A stretch of 32,745 nucleotides of DNA from a virus. Within the stretch, counting starts at the first letter, position 1. Each line of letters opens with the position of its first letter. Both the position numbers and the translations under genes were made by a program. The notes under the pieces were generated by a model. That model had not been told where the DNA came from and searched no databases. It saw nothing but the letters and a program-made list of their open reading frames with translations. The stretch covers positions 1-32,745 of IMG/VR virus record IMGVR_UViG_3300044908_000010; one strand, 5' to 3'. Below are positions 24,198-30,344 of the stretch, in pieces.

Positions 24198-25081
24198 TAT
24201 TGTGCTCCAACGATGCTCTTAACGAGCGGCGCGAGAACTGCGGCCTGCCGCTGGGCCTTGATGCTCAACAGCCAGTCATCCGGGAAAAGGCATCCGGACA
24301 TATGGCTTTGCCAGTTCGGCAGGCTCTGGATGTAGTCAAACTGTTTCACTAATGGCACGTTGTATTGCGCAGCAATGTTGTCCATCGTCGTGACGTAGTT
24401 TTCGAGATATGGGTGATTGCCATCGCAGACTGGGTTCGGTTCCTCGATAACCGGCGCCTTTCCGGCAATCCTGACGTCCTGAATCCACGCAATCAACGCG
24501 TCGGTATATGGTCCGAGCGACTGCGCAAGATCGTCATTAATCGCGTGGTTGACCAGCTCTATATCGGCCTTCGATGTCGCCATACGTTGCGCGAACGGTG
24601 GGCCGCCTCCGTCGACGCCATTCATCATATTGACCAACGAACTCGCTGTACCGCCCTCGGCCAGATTGCTGATGGTGACGCTGTCGCCAAACTGCGCACG
24701 TAGCAGCGCCTGCGAATCAACCGGCTCCGTCTGTTGTGTGATTGCTGGCATGCCGTAGCTCTCGCTCGTAATGCCATACATCGCGTCGTCGCCGTGAATC
24801 TCTATCAGGACTGGCTTTGGCGGCGGTGGGGCGACAACTGGCGCCGATGCGGCTGGCGCGGACGCTGCGGCGGGAGTTGATGCCGCCGACGGGCTTGATG
24901 CGACCGGCGCTGAAGCAGTGGCCGGTGCGCTGGCTTGAGGTGGGGCCGACGCAGGCACTGAGATTGACGGCGCCGATGCGGCCTGTGCAGTCGGGGTCGA
25001 ATTCGATCCACTACCACCGCATGCCGAGAGTGCGCAAGCAGCGAAGGCGGCTATTGCTCCGGCTCGCCAGCGTCCTCCGAT
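24197..25081 (-). CDS. SGNH/GDSL-fold lipoprotein with degenerate catalytic residues
   Basis: Numbering is from a possible ATC start at 25081. A signal peptide ends in the lipobox LSAC (C21), an Ala/Pro/Ser-rich linker spans about 31-90, and a SGNH-like domain follows: block I IEIHGDDAMYG (G97-D98-D99), block II NLAEGGTAS, block III INDD (N182), IEEPNP, and block V CLFPDDW. Where GDS is expected there is GDD, and the His before Pro seems to be Phe266, so the esterase triad looks broken. The frame is open back to ATG 25393, but this part overlaps the HTH gene and no ATG, GTG or TTG exists in between, so the start is unresolved. It is coupled to the barrel gene (TAATG). Confidence 0.75.
   Translation of the reverse strand: MGGRWRAGAIAAFAACALSACGGSGSNSTPTAQAASAPSISVPASAPPQASAPATASAPVASSPSAASTPAAASAPAASAPVVAPPPPKPVLIEIHGDDAMYGITSESYGMPAITQQTEPVDSQALLRAQFGDSVTISNLAEGGTASSLVNMMNGVDGGGPPFAQRMATSKADIELVNHAINDDLAQSLGPYTDALIAWIQDVRIAGKAPVIEEPNPVCDGNHPYLENYVTTMDNIAAQYNVPLVKQFDYIQSLPNWQSHMSGCLFPDDWLLSIKAQRQAAVLAPLVKSIVGAQ
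24812..24990 (-). repeat. Ala/Pro/Ser-rich linker
   Basis: About 60 codons between the lipobox and the SGNH domain are almost only Ala, Pro, Ser, Thr and Val, with repeated SAP and SAPA units. This length could span much of the periplasm from a membrane-anchored Cys. Confidence 0.7.
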
Positions 25082-25344
25082 AGATCGATTGAAGCTCCGA
25101 CCCGGCGCATTCGCGCGAGGATTCGCTCGATAACTTCGGCGCTCAGCTCGAGGCGAGCCATGGCGAAGAAAAGCATGTATGCGCCGAGCTCGCGCTTGTT
25201 CCTGGCGGTGTCTGATCTGGACGTGTATCGGCGAAATGCCCGGTCCCCGGCGACGCCAAACAATTTCGCCATCTGTGTGCCGTTCAAACCGAGTTCCGTC
25301 TTCAGTCGCTCGATGTCCTCTGGACGAGGGGGCTTGTAATGCAT
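25051..25344 (-). CDS. Small helix-turn-helix protein
   Basis: ATG 25344 gives 97 residues; a GTG at 25377 would add 11 but lies inside a hairpin. The sequence PRPEDIERLKTELGLNGTQMAKLFGVAGDRAFRRYTS has the XRE-like HTH pattern (GLNGTQMAKLFGV as the turn), followed by a long helical tail (LGAYMLFFAMARLELSAEVIERILARMRRVGA). I recall related proteins in Burkholderia prophages. It is first in the minus-strand cassette, behind a good promoter, and so is the natural candidate for controlling it, perhaps on itself. Its end overlaps the 5' part of the SGNH gene. Confidence 0.82.
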   Translation of the reverse strand: MHYKPPRPEDIERLKTELGLNGTQMAKLFGVAGDRAFRRYTSRSDTARNKRELGAYMLFFAMARLELSAEVIERILARMRRVGASIDLSEDAGEPEQ

Positions 25345-25359
25345 GTCGGGAGATTCCAG

Positions 25360-25377
25360 GTGCGCGAAAAGGCGCAC
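25360..25377 (-). other. Leader hairpin before the HTH gene
   Basis: GTGCGC 25360-25365 and GCGCAC 25372-25377 form a perfect 6-bp stem with loop GAAAAG (plus-strand reading). It lies 15 nt upstream of ATG 25344 and covers the alternative GTG start. It could affect access to the weak GGA ribosome binding site. Confidence 0.45.
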
Positions 25378-25447
25378 GAAAGCAGGCTTTCATGATCGTT
25401 CCTATCGGGATGTCGGACCGCGCGGTATGCGAGGTGCCAGTGCGATC

Positions 25448-25477
25448 AGAATAGGGCCAATGGTCCTAGTAAGTCAA
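25448..25477 (-). promoter_or_regulatory. Sigma70-type promoter for the minus-strand cassette
   Basis: On the minus strand TTGACT (25477-25472) is followed after 18 nt by TATTCT (25453-25448), a 5/6 and 4/6 match to the consensus boxes. The spacer holds an imperfect inverted repeat, GGACCA-T-TGGCCC, a possible operator. The first gene starts about 100 nt downstream. It is the clearest promoter in the window. Confidence 0.6.
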
Positions 25478-25501
25478 GCATCAAATAATGATTCGACCAA
25501 C

Positions 25502-25527
25502 AAAGGCTGCCTCCGGGCGGCCTTATT
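25502..25527 (+). terminator. Intrinsic terminator before the lysis genes
   Basis: GGCTGCC 25505-25511, loop TCCG, GGGCGGCC 25515-25522 (one G-T pair), then TTATT and CATTT. The interrupted T-run makes it weaker than its relatives. The next gene starts 17 nt later. Confidence 0.7.
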
Positions 25528-25543
25528 CATTTGCGGGGCCCAA

Positions 25544-25723
25544 ATGACAGAAACAGAAGCACGCCTTAACAGCCACGAGGCTGTTTGCCTCGAGCGTTAT
25601 GGCCAGATCAATACCAGGCTGGCGAGGCTGGAGAAAATCCTGATTACCAGTGTGGGGGCGCTGATCTGCGGGATGGCGGCGCTTATTACGACACTGGTGT
25701 TGCACGGAAGCTCGGTTCTATGA
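25544..25723 (+). CDS. Small membrane protein, holin/XhlA-like
   Basis: ATG 25544 gives 59 residues, with an amphipathic or coiled-coil helix (TEARLNSHEAVCLERYGQINTRLARLEKIL) followed by one membrane segment (ITSVGALICGMAALITTLVL). This matches the XhlA-type layout. The stop overlaps the endolysin start (ATGA), so a part in lysis such as holin or holin partner is likely, but a single membrane helix does not prove it. A longer frame from 25343 runs through the intergenic region and is not supported. Confidence 0.75.
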   Translation: MTETEARLNSHEAVCLERYGQINTRLARLEKILITSVGALICGMAALITTLVLHGSSVL

Positions 25724-26355
25724 ATCTCACGCCTGCCATCATTGCCGCAGGGTGCGGCGCATCGCCGGCACGAGCTGCGCAATGGCTCTCACCACTACAG
25801 GCAGCATGCGACAAATTCGCAATCAATACGCCGCTTCGAGTGGCTGCTTTTCTCGCGACGTATGGCATCGAATCTGCGCGGCTGACTGCGCTGGTTGAAA
25901 ACATGAATTACAGCGCGGCCGGCCTGCTGTCGACGTTCCCGAATGAGTTCGACGAGGCCGAGGCGCAGCAGTACGCCAACAAGCCTCCGATGATCGCCAA
26001 TCGTGCCTATGCGAACCGCAACGGAAACGGTGACGAGGCGAGCGGCGATGGATGGATGTTCCGTGGTCGCGGCATGGGCATTACTGGACGCCGAAACTAC
26101 CTGCTATGCGGGATCGGCATCGACCTTGATCTGACCACGCACCCCGAGCTGCTCGAGCAACCCGCTGATGCTGCGCTGGCGTCGGCCTGGTACTGGTTCA
26201 ATCGCAATCTGAATGCGCTTGCTGATGCAGGCAACTTCCTCGGCGCGTCGAAGGCGGTCAACCTCGGCAGCGCAACGGCACCCGGAACGCCGGGTAGCTA
26301 CTCGCAACGGCTTGCGCTGTATGGCGCGGCCAAGAAGGCGCTCAACGTCGCCTGA
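25720..26355 (+). CDS. Endolysin, glycoside hydrolase family 19
   Basis: ATG 25720 overlaps the previous stop (ATGA) and gives 211 residues. The family pattern is clear: RVAAFLATYGIESARLTALVENMNYSAAGLLSTFP, with catalytic Glu51 and second Glu60, then NKPPMIANRAYANRNGNGDEASGDGWMFRGRGMGITGRRNY and the C-terminal SASAWYWFNRNLNALAD-like helix and KAVNLGS. The usual H before the catalytic Glu is Ile (GIES for GHES). It cleaves the glycan of peptidoglycan. No signal peptide is visible, so it needs a holin to leave the cytoplasm. Confidence 0.95.
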   Translation: MNLTPAIIAAGCGASPARAAQWLSPLQAACDKFAINTPLRVAAFLATYGIESARLTALVENMNYSAAGLLSTFPNEFDEAEAQQYANKPPMIANRAYANRNGNGDEASGDGWMFRGRGMGITGRRNYLLCGIGIDLDLTTHPELLEQPADAALASAWYWFNRNLNALADAGNFLGASKAVNLGSATAPGTPGSYSQRLALYGAAKKALNVA

Positions 26356-26376
26356 TCCCGAACATTCTCACCTATG

Positions 26377-26401
26377 AGGCCGCCCTAGAGGCGGCTTTTT
26401 T
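26377..26401 (+). terminator. Intrinsic terminator behind the endolysin
   Basis: GCCGCC 26379-26384, loop CTAGA, GGCGGC 26390-26395 and TTTTTT 26396-26401. The next ATG follows the T-run without a gap, so the gene behind it would lose its leader if termination occurred here. Confidence 0.85.
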
Positions 26402-26746
26402 ATGCCCATCGCCAAACACCTTATCGATGCTGCGAAAGGCAAGCATCCGCTCGGCGCTGCTCGCTCGGGTAAATGGCCTGCGGTTCGCAAGCAGCACCTC
26501 GCGCTGCATCCGACGTGCGAAGTGTGCGGCAGCACGGAGAAGCTCGAAGTGCATCACCGCCGACCTTTTCACCTCCACCCGGATCTCGAGCTCGATCCGA
26601 AAAATCTGGTGACGTTGTGCGAGTCGAAAAAGAGTGGCGTGAACTGCCATCTCTGGTACGGGCACCTCGGCAACTTCCGTAGCTTCAACGTCGACGTCCT
26701 GATCGATGCTGCGGTGTGGCTCAAGAAATTTATGGAGCGGCCATGA
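26402..26746 (+). CDS. Small HNH endonuclease
   Basis: The 114-residue protein has C39-x2-C42 (CEVCGS), the HNH centre VHHRRPF with H51-H52, N68 in DPKNLVTLC and a second metal pair C73 and C82-H83 (VNCHLWYGHLGN). This is a compact zinc-supported HNH nuclease. Similar small HNH proteins help packaging in HK97-like phages, but there they lie next to the terminase; here the gene is behind the endolysin, so a packaging role is unproven. The ATG directly abuts a terminator T-run, and the only Shine-Dalgarno-like sequence is the 3' arm of that hairpin. The stop overlaps the next start (ATGA). Confidence 0.88.
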   Translation: MPIAKHLIDAAKGKHPLGAARSGKWPAVRKQHLALHPTCEVCGSTEKLEVHHRRPFHLHPDLELDPKNLVTLCESKKSGVNCHLWYGHLGNFRSFNVDVLIDAAVWLKKFMERP

Positions 26747-26922
26747 CCTCTCTCGCCACGTTCACGATGTCCGCCGACATGGCAGACGGCACAACAACGA
26801 TCGCCGCTGAGCAACTGATTGCGGACGCAATCGCGCAATACCTGACCGCACAGGGTCTCGTCGCAAACGTCTCGATCACATGCACGGCGGTAACGCCTGA
26901 GTCCAGCGTGGCATCTCAATAG
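26743..26922 (+). CDS. 59-residue hypothetical protein
   Basis: ATG 26743 overlaps the HNH stop (ATGA); an ATG at 26716 would extend into the HNH gene. The protein has two halves, TSLATFTMSADMADGTTTIAAEQLIADAIAQYLTAQGLV (strand and helix) and NVSITCTAVTPESS (strand). No family recognised; coupling to the HNH gene and a clean frame support it as real. Confidence 0.6.
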   Translation: MTSLATFTMSADMADGTTTIAAEQLIADAIAQYLTAQGLVANVSITCTAVTPESSVASQ

Positions 26923-26935
26923 GAAGCGCCTCTAA

Positions 26936-28795
26936 ATGACTGTCGTCGTTCTCACATCAGGGACCAGCTACACGATCCCGGGCGATTGGTCATCTACCAA
27001 CCAGATTGAAACTTGGGGTGCTGGCGGCGGCGGCGCAGGCGTTAGCACTTCGAACACCTGCCCTTCGACGGGGGGCGGCTCTGGCGGCTATTCGTCGATC
27101 AGCAATGTGACAGGCCTTTCGGGGTCTATCGCAATCTCCATTGGTACCGGAGGACCGGGGGGTGCTTCGGGTAATAACTCAGGCACGAGTGGCGGCCCGA
27201 CATGGTTCAACGGAGCAACCCAATCCGTTAGCACCGTATCTGCCAACGGAGGTGGCGGCGGCATCGCCAGTGCAAGCGCCACGTCTATAGCTGGGGGCGC
27301 TGGAGCGACTACAACTGGTGCAACTGGCACAACCAAAACCGCAGGGTCTGCCGGCGGCGCTGTAGCCAACGACACTGTCGCCGCAAGCGGCGGCGCAGGC
27401 GCTCCAGGCCCTCAGGGACTCGGTGCGGTGGGCGGCGCAGGAACATCGACTACGACAGGCGCGGGTGGTGCAGGCGACAGTGGAAGCGGTGGTGCAGGCG
27501 GTTCAAGTGTTTCGTATTCATCGGGCAGTGCGGGCAATCCTGGTACAGCCAATAGCAATGGTGGGGGCGGAGGGGGTGCGGCATCAAACGGCGCAGGGGG
27601 CGCAGGCGCACTGCCTGGCGGCGGTGGAGGCAGTACTACCGGATTTAGCTCGAATGGTGCTGGTGGCGCAGCTGGCGGGGGGCAGATCCGCATTACGTAC
27701 ACGCCGGCCAGCTCCGGAGTAACCGGAACAGCCGCATCAACGCAAGCGGCCAATACATCTACTGCATCCGGCGCGGTCGCCATCTCCGGATCGTCTGCCG
27801 GCACGCAGCAGGGCAATACTGATGCGGTATCTGGTGCCGTAGCAATCTCCGGATCGGCAGCATCAACACAAGTTGCAAACGCCGATGCCGGATCGGGTTC
27901 CGTTGCAATCTCTGGATCATCGGCCAGCGTCCAAGCCGGCAACATCGATTCTGCATCTGCCCAAAACGCCATATCAGGCGCGAGTGCATCGGCGCAAGCG
28001 AAGAATACGAGCGTTGTTATTGGTGCCGTTGCTGCCGCAGGCGCGAGCGCTTCAAACCAGGCTGTAAATACCGCAAGCACTGCGGGCCTCGTGCTGATAT
28101 CAAGCGCAGGCACCTCGGCGCAGCAAGCAAACATCGGCGCGGCATCTGGTGCGGTCGCCGTCGCCGGTACTTCGGCAAGCACACAAGCGCCGAGCGCCTC
28201 AAACGCTTCTGGCGTGGTCGGCAACGTCTCGCAAGGTAATGCGGCAAGCATGCAGGCGGCCAATACGGATTCTGCTGCGGGCAGTGCGGCTATCGCAGCA
28301 GCTGCGGCATCGGCGCAAGGAAGGAACGCCGCGGCGGCATCCGGGGCGCTGGCCATTGCCTCATCTGCCGCGTCGACGCAGATCGCCAACACCGAGATCT
28401 CAATTGGCGCGGTTGTGGTTTCTGGCGCGGCTGCCTCGATGCAGGCCGCGAATAGCGATTCAGCGTCGGGCATTGTCCCGGTTTCCGCCTCGAGCGGCTC
28501 AGCGCAACAGGCAAATTCCGCAGCAGCAAACGGGACGTCGACCCTCGGCGGTGGAATCGTCGGCGCTTCTGCGAGCACGCAGGCCGCGAACGAGGCTGCT
28601 GTCGTCGGATGGGTGATTCCGACAAGTCTCGGATCGCCGCTTATTGCTGTGCCGGCTGAGCGCCGCATACTCAGCGCCGTGGTCGAGGAGCGCATGCTTA
28701 TCGTGACCGGCGAGCGACGTGTATTCGCAGCGAGCGCCGAGCAGAGAATTCTGACGATACTCAATGAGAAGCGGATTTTCGGAACTGCTGCGTAA
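26936..28795 (+). CDS. Glycine-rich, 21-residue-repeat fibre-like protein
   Basis: The 619 residues fall into three parts. Residues 1-20 (TVVVLTSGTSYTIPGDW) and 20-260 form a Gly-rich domain of the type found in phage fibres (GAGGGGAG, GGGSGGY, SANGGGGG). Residues about 264-563 carry 14 copies of a 21-residue repeat with a core like GSAASTQAAN-T followed by SGAVAIS. The C-terminus has five copies of a 9-10-residue repeat with E-R near the start (ERRIL, ERMLI, ERRVF, EQRIL, EKRIF). Such regular Gln/Asn-containing repeats suggest a beta-solenoid or fibrous trimer, so a receptor-binding or surface fibre is likely. It is in a separate locus from the first fibre, next to a fibre-tail adaptor. Confidence 0.78.
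   Translation: MTVVVLTSGTSYTIPGDWSSTNQIETWGAGGGGAGVSTSNTCPSTGGGSGGYSSISNVTGLSGSIAISIGTGGPGGASGNNSGTSGGPTWFNGATQSVSTVSANGGGGGIASASATSIAGGAGATTTGATGTTKTAGSAGGAVANDTVAASGGAGAPGPQGLGAVGGAGTSTTTGAGGAGDSGSGGAGGSSVSYSSGSAGNPGTANSNGGGGGGAASNGAGGAGALPGGGGGSTTGFSSNGAGGAAGGGQIRITYTPASSGVTGTAASTQAANTSTASGAVAISGSSAGTQQGNTDAVSGAVAISGSAASTQVANADAGSGSVAISGSSASVQAGNIDSASAQNAISGASASAQAKNTSVVIGAVAAAGASASNQAVNTASTAGLVLISSAGTSAQQANIGAASGAVAVAGTSASTQAPSASNASGVVGNVSQGNAASMQAANTDSAAGSAAIAAAAASAQGRNAAAASGALAIASSAASTQIANTEISIGAVVVSGAAASMQAANSDSASGIVPVSASSGSAQQANSAAANGTSTLGGGIVGASASTQAANEAAVVGWVIPTSLGSPLIAVPAERRILSAVVEERMLIVTGERRVFAASAEQRILTILNEKRIFGTAA
27725..28625 (+). repeat. Fourteen 63-bp (21-codon) tandem repeats
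   Basis: Units begin G-[TSA]-[AS]-[AS]-[SG]-x-Q-x-x-N and end in [SA]-G-x-V-x-[IV]-[SA]; 13 intervals cover 27725-28562, one of them a few codons longer. DNA identity between units is only partial. Copies 1-4 are most alike, whereas later copies have drifted, which suggests expansion at the 5' side. Confidence 0.85.
28655..28780 (+). repeat. Five short E-R repeats at fibre C-terminus
   Basis: Five units of 9 to 10 codons (A-E-R-R-I-L, E-E-R-M-L-I, G-E-R-R-V-F, A-E-Q-R-I-L, N-E-K-R-I-F) end the fibre-like gene. The regular charged pair and hydrophobic pair suggest short stacked beta strands, possibly an attachment point to the particle. Confidence 0.65.
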
Positions 28796-28812
28796 CCCAA
28801 ACTGGAGCATTC

Positions 28813-29145
28813 ATGCCGTTCTCACCGCCGATTCCAGTAATCAACAAGAGCCCGTCTGCGCTACTGGATTATGGTTTTGATCTCTCCGCTCGCGATCCGT
28901 CCTCGGGGTCTGGACCGTGGCTGCAGCCTGGAGAAACCATCACCGCACTGACGGTGACAGCCGATGCGGGCGTAACAGTGGCTTCATCGGGGATCTATCC
29001 CAATGCGTCCGGCGTGCAGTCTCAAGTCGTCGCATGGGTATCTGGCGGGACGATAGGCACCGAGTACAACGTGTACTTCCTGTTCACGAGTAGTGCGGGC
29101 CGGCAAGACACCAGAACGCTGACCCTCAACGTCGTCCAGCGATAG
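28813..29145 (+). CDS. Phage fibre-tail adaptor-like protein
   Basis: The 110-residue protein matches a common small virion-associated family: SALLDYGFDLS, the WLQPGETITALTVTADAGVTV strand pair, VVAWVSGGTIGTEYNVYFLFTSSAGRQDTRTLTLNVVQR. The immunoglobulin-like beta sandwich is typical of proteins that link fibres to the tail or decorate them. TGGAG is 5 nt upstream of the ATG. A terminator follows 20 nt behind the stop. Confidence 0.78.
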   Translation: MPFSPPIPVINKSPSALLDYGFDLSARDPSSGSGPWLQPGETITALTVTADAGVTVASSGIYPNASGVQSQVVAWVSGGTIGTEYNVYFLFTSSAGRQDTRTLTLNVVQR

Positions 29146-29162
29146 ACGGGCCTCATCTAATA

Positions 29163-29186
29163 CAGCCGCCTTCGGGCGGCTTTTTT
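29163..29186 (+). terminator. Intrinsic terminator behind the adaptor gene
   Basis: GCCGCC 29165-29170, TTCG loop, GGCGGC 29175-29180, TTTTTT. It is the same hairpin as at 8107 and 12551. The following gene starts 17 nt later with GGAG. Confidence 0.9.
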
Positions 29187-29202
29187 ATTGTCCGGAGCGT
29201 AA

Positions 29203-29616
29203 ATGGCATCGAACCTCAAGTATTCAGCCGTGTTGAAAAACGGCCAGCAGAATGCAATAACGACCGCGCTCGGCGCTTCGGCCCTGCTCAACATCTATAG
29301 CGGCTCGCAGCCAGCGAATCCAGACACGGCGATCACGTCGCAAGTGTTGCTCGCAACGCTGACTTGCAACGCGACTTTCGCCCCTGCCGCAGCAGCCGGC
29401 GTCCTGACACTGAACAGCATTTCGAGCGGCACCGGTACGGCTGGCGCGGGCGCCGGCACGACGGCGACATGGTATCGCCTGACGACCTCGGGCGGCACGG
29501 CTCACATTGACGGCACGGTCGGTATATCTGGCGCGGACATGAATTTGAATAATACGAATATCGCCCAGTCGCAGACCGTTTCCGTCACGTCCTTTACGCT
29601 GTCAAACTCGAATTGA
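29203..29616 (+). CDS. Small beta-rich phage structural protein
   Basis: The 137 residues follow a layout seen in fibre-associated phage proteins: LKYSAVLKNGQQNAITTALGASALLNIYSGSQPANPDTAI, LATLTCNATFAPAAAAGVLTLNSISSGTGTAGAG, TATWYRLTTSGGTAHIDGTVG and MNLNNTNIAQSQTVSVTSFTLSNSN. It is probably a beta sandwich and a virion component. The exact role is not known. It lies between the adaptor and the fourth endonuclease gene. Confidence 0.72.
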   Translation: MASNLKYSAVLKNGQQNAITTALGASALLNIYSGSQPANPDTAITSQVLLATLTCNATFAPAAAAGVLTLNSISSGTGTAGAGAGTTATWYRLTTSGGTAHIDGTVGISGADMNLNNTNIAQSQTVSVTSFTLSNSN

Positions 29617-29648
29617 GTTGCAGTCCGAAATAACGTGATAAAATAAGC

Positions 29649-29682
29649 GGGCCGCGTTGGTGTATCAGCACCAGCGCGGCCC
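29649..29682 (+). other. Strong hairpin before the endonuclease gene
   Basis: GGGCCGCGTTGGTG 29649-29662 pairs with CACCAGCGCGGCCC 29669-29682 over 14 bp with one G-T pair and loop TATCAG. No T-run follows, so it is not a classic terminator. An AT-rich GATAAAAT at 29637-29644 lies just before it and could be a -10 box. It is 36 nt upstream of the ATG at 29719, outside the ribosome binding site AAGGTGA. Confidence 0.7.
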
Positions 29683-29718
29683 TGACCGAACCATTACCTT
29701 CTTCTACAAGGTGACAGC

Positions 29719-30336
29719 ATGGCTATCCGCAATCCTACACCAATTGGTGAAACCTTCGGGCGTTTGACGGTTATTGAAGAGGCGCCGCGCGTAAAAAAGT
29801 ATGTTCGCCGCGTTTCGGCGATGTGCTCGTGTGGAACTGTTAGAGACTACGATCTAGACAAGCTATTCACCGGCAACACCAAATCCTGCGGTTGCTTTGA
29901 GCGCGATCACCCCAGCCGGACTAGGCATGGCCAGAATCGAGGCGGCGCAGCATCCGGATCGTACCGGACCTGGAAGGCCATGAAACAGCGTTGCTCGGAC
30001 CCAAACAGCATTGGATGGAATGAGTACGGCGGCCGCGGCATCAGGGTCTGCGAGCGCTGGATAAATTCTTTCGAGAACTTTTTCCAAGACATGGGCGAGC
30101 GGCCGGTCGGCATGACGCTAGATCGCGAGCGAGTTAATGAGGACTACGGCCCCGGCAATTGCAAATGGGCCACGCGGAAGGAGCAAAGCAACAACAGGCG
30201 CAATACCATCTTCCTTGAGTTTAAAGGAGGGAAGATGGCGATTTCCCAATGGGCCGATGAATTAGGAGTCGGCTACAGCGTGCTATATGGACGGTACGCC
30301 AAAGGCTGGCCGCCCGAGCGAATACTTGCTGCTTAA
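29719..30336 (+). CDS. HNH/His-Me-finger-type mobile endonuclease-like protein
   Basis: The 205-residue protein has an N-terminal zinc site (CSCG at 36-39, CGC at 57-59) and the core TWKAMKQRC, YGGRGIRVCERW (103-114), FFQDMGERP, LDRERVN, YGPGNCKWATRKEQSNNRRN. I know this core from very common phage proteins related to homing endonucleases. A C-terminal HTH-like part (MAISQWADELGVGYSVLYGRYAKGWPPERIL) would read DNA. It stands alone between structural genes, with its own hairpin in front and terminator behind, which looks like a self-contained insertion. Nuclease activity is inferred. Confidence 0.82.
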   Translation: MAIRNPTPIGETFGRLTVIEEAPRVKKYVRRVSAMCSCGTVRDYDLDKLFTGNTKSCGCFERDHPSRTRHGQNRGGAASGSYRTWKAMKQRCSDPNSIGWNEYGGRGIRVCERWINSFENFFQDMGERPVGMTLDRERVNEDYGPGNCKWATRKEQSNNRRNTIFLEFKGGKMAISQWADELGVGYSVLYGRYAKGWPPERILAA

Positions 30337-30344
30337 TCAACACC

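Noticed and set aside
25082-25393. N-terminal 104 codons of the SGNH frame as real protein
   Set aside because: They overlap a credible HTH gene, are Arg-rich without domain, and would put about 120 residues before a lipoprotein signal peptide.
27725-28625. CRISPR-like array
   Set aside because: The repeats are contiguous 63-bp coding units without spacers and without nearby cas genes.
27412-28800. 462-codon open frame on the minus strand under the repeat fibre
   Set aside because: The translation is an Ala/Pro/Ala-Asp pattern caused by the 63-bp repeats read backwards. The plus frame has a ribosome binding site, recognisable Gly-rich and repeat domains and conserved neighbours.
20631-29616. 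Diversity-generating retroelement at the fibre genes
   Set aside because: No reverse transcriptase, template repeat or variable repeat pair is visible.
29617-30336. HEARO/omega RNA with IscB-type nuclease
   Set aside because: The protein lacks RuvC parts and the size of IscB/IsrB; the hairpin is a simple stem-loop, not a large structured RNA.
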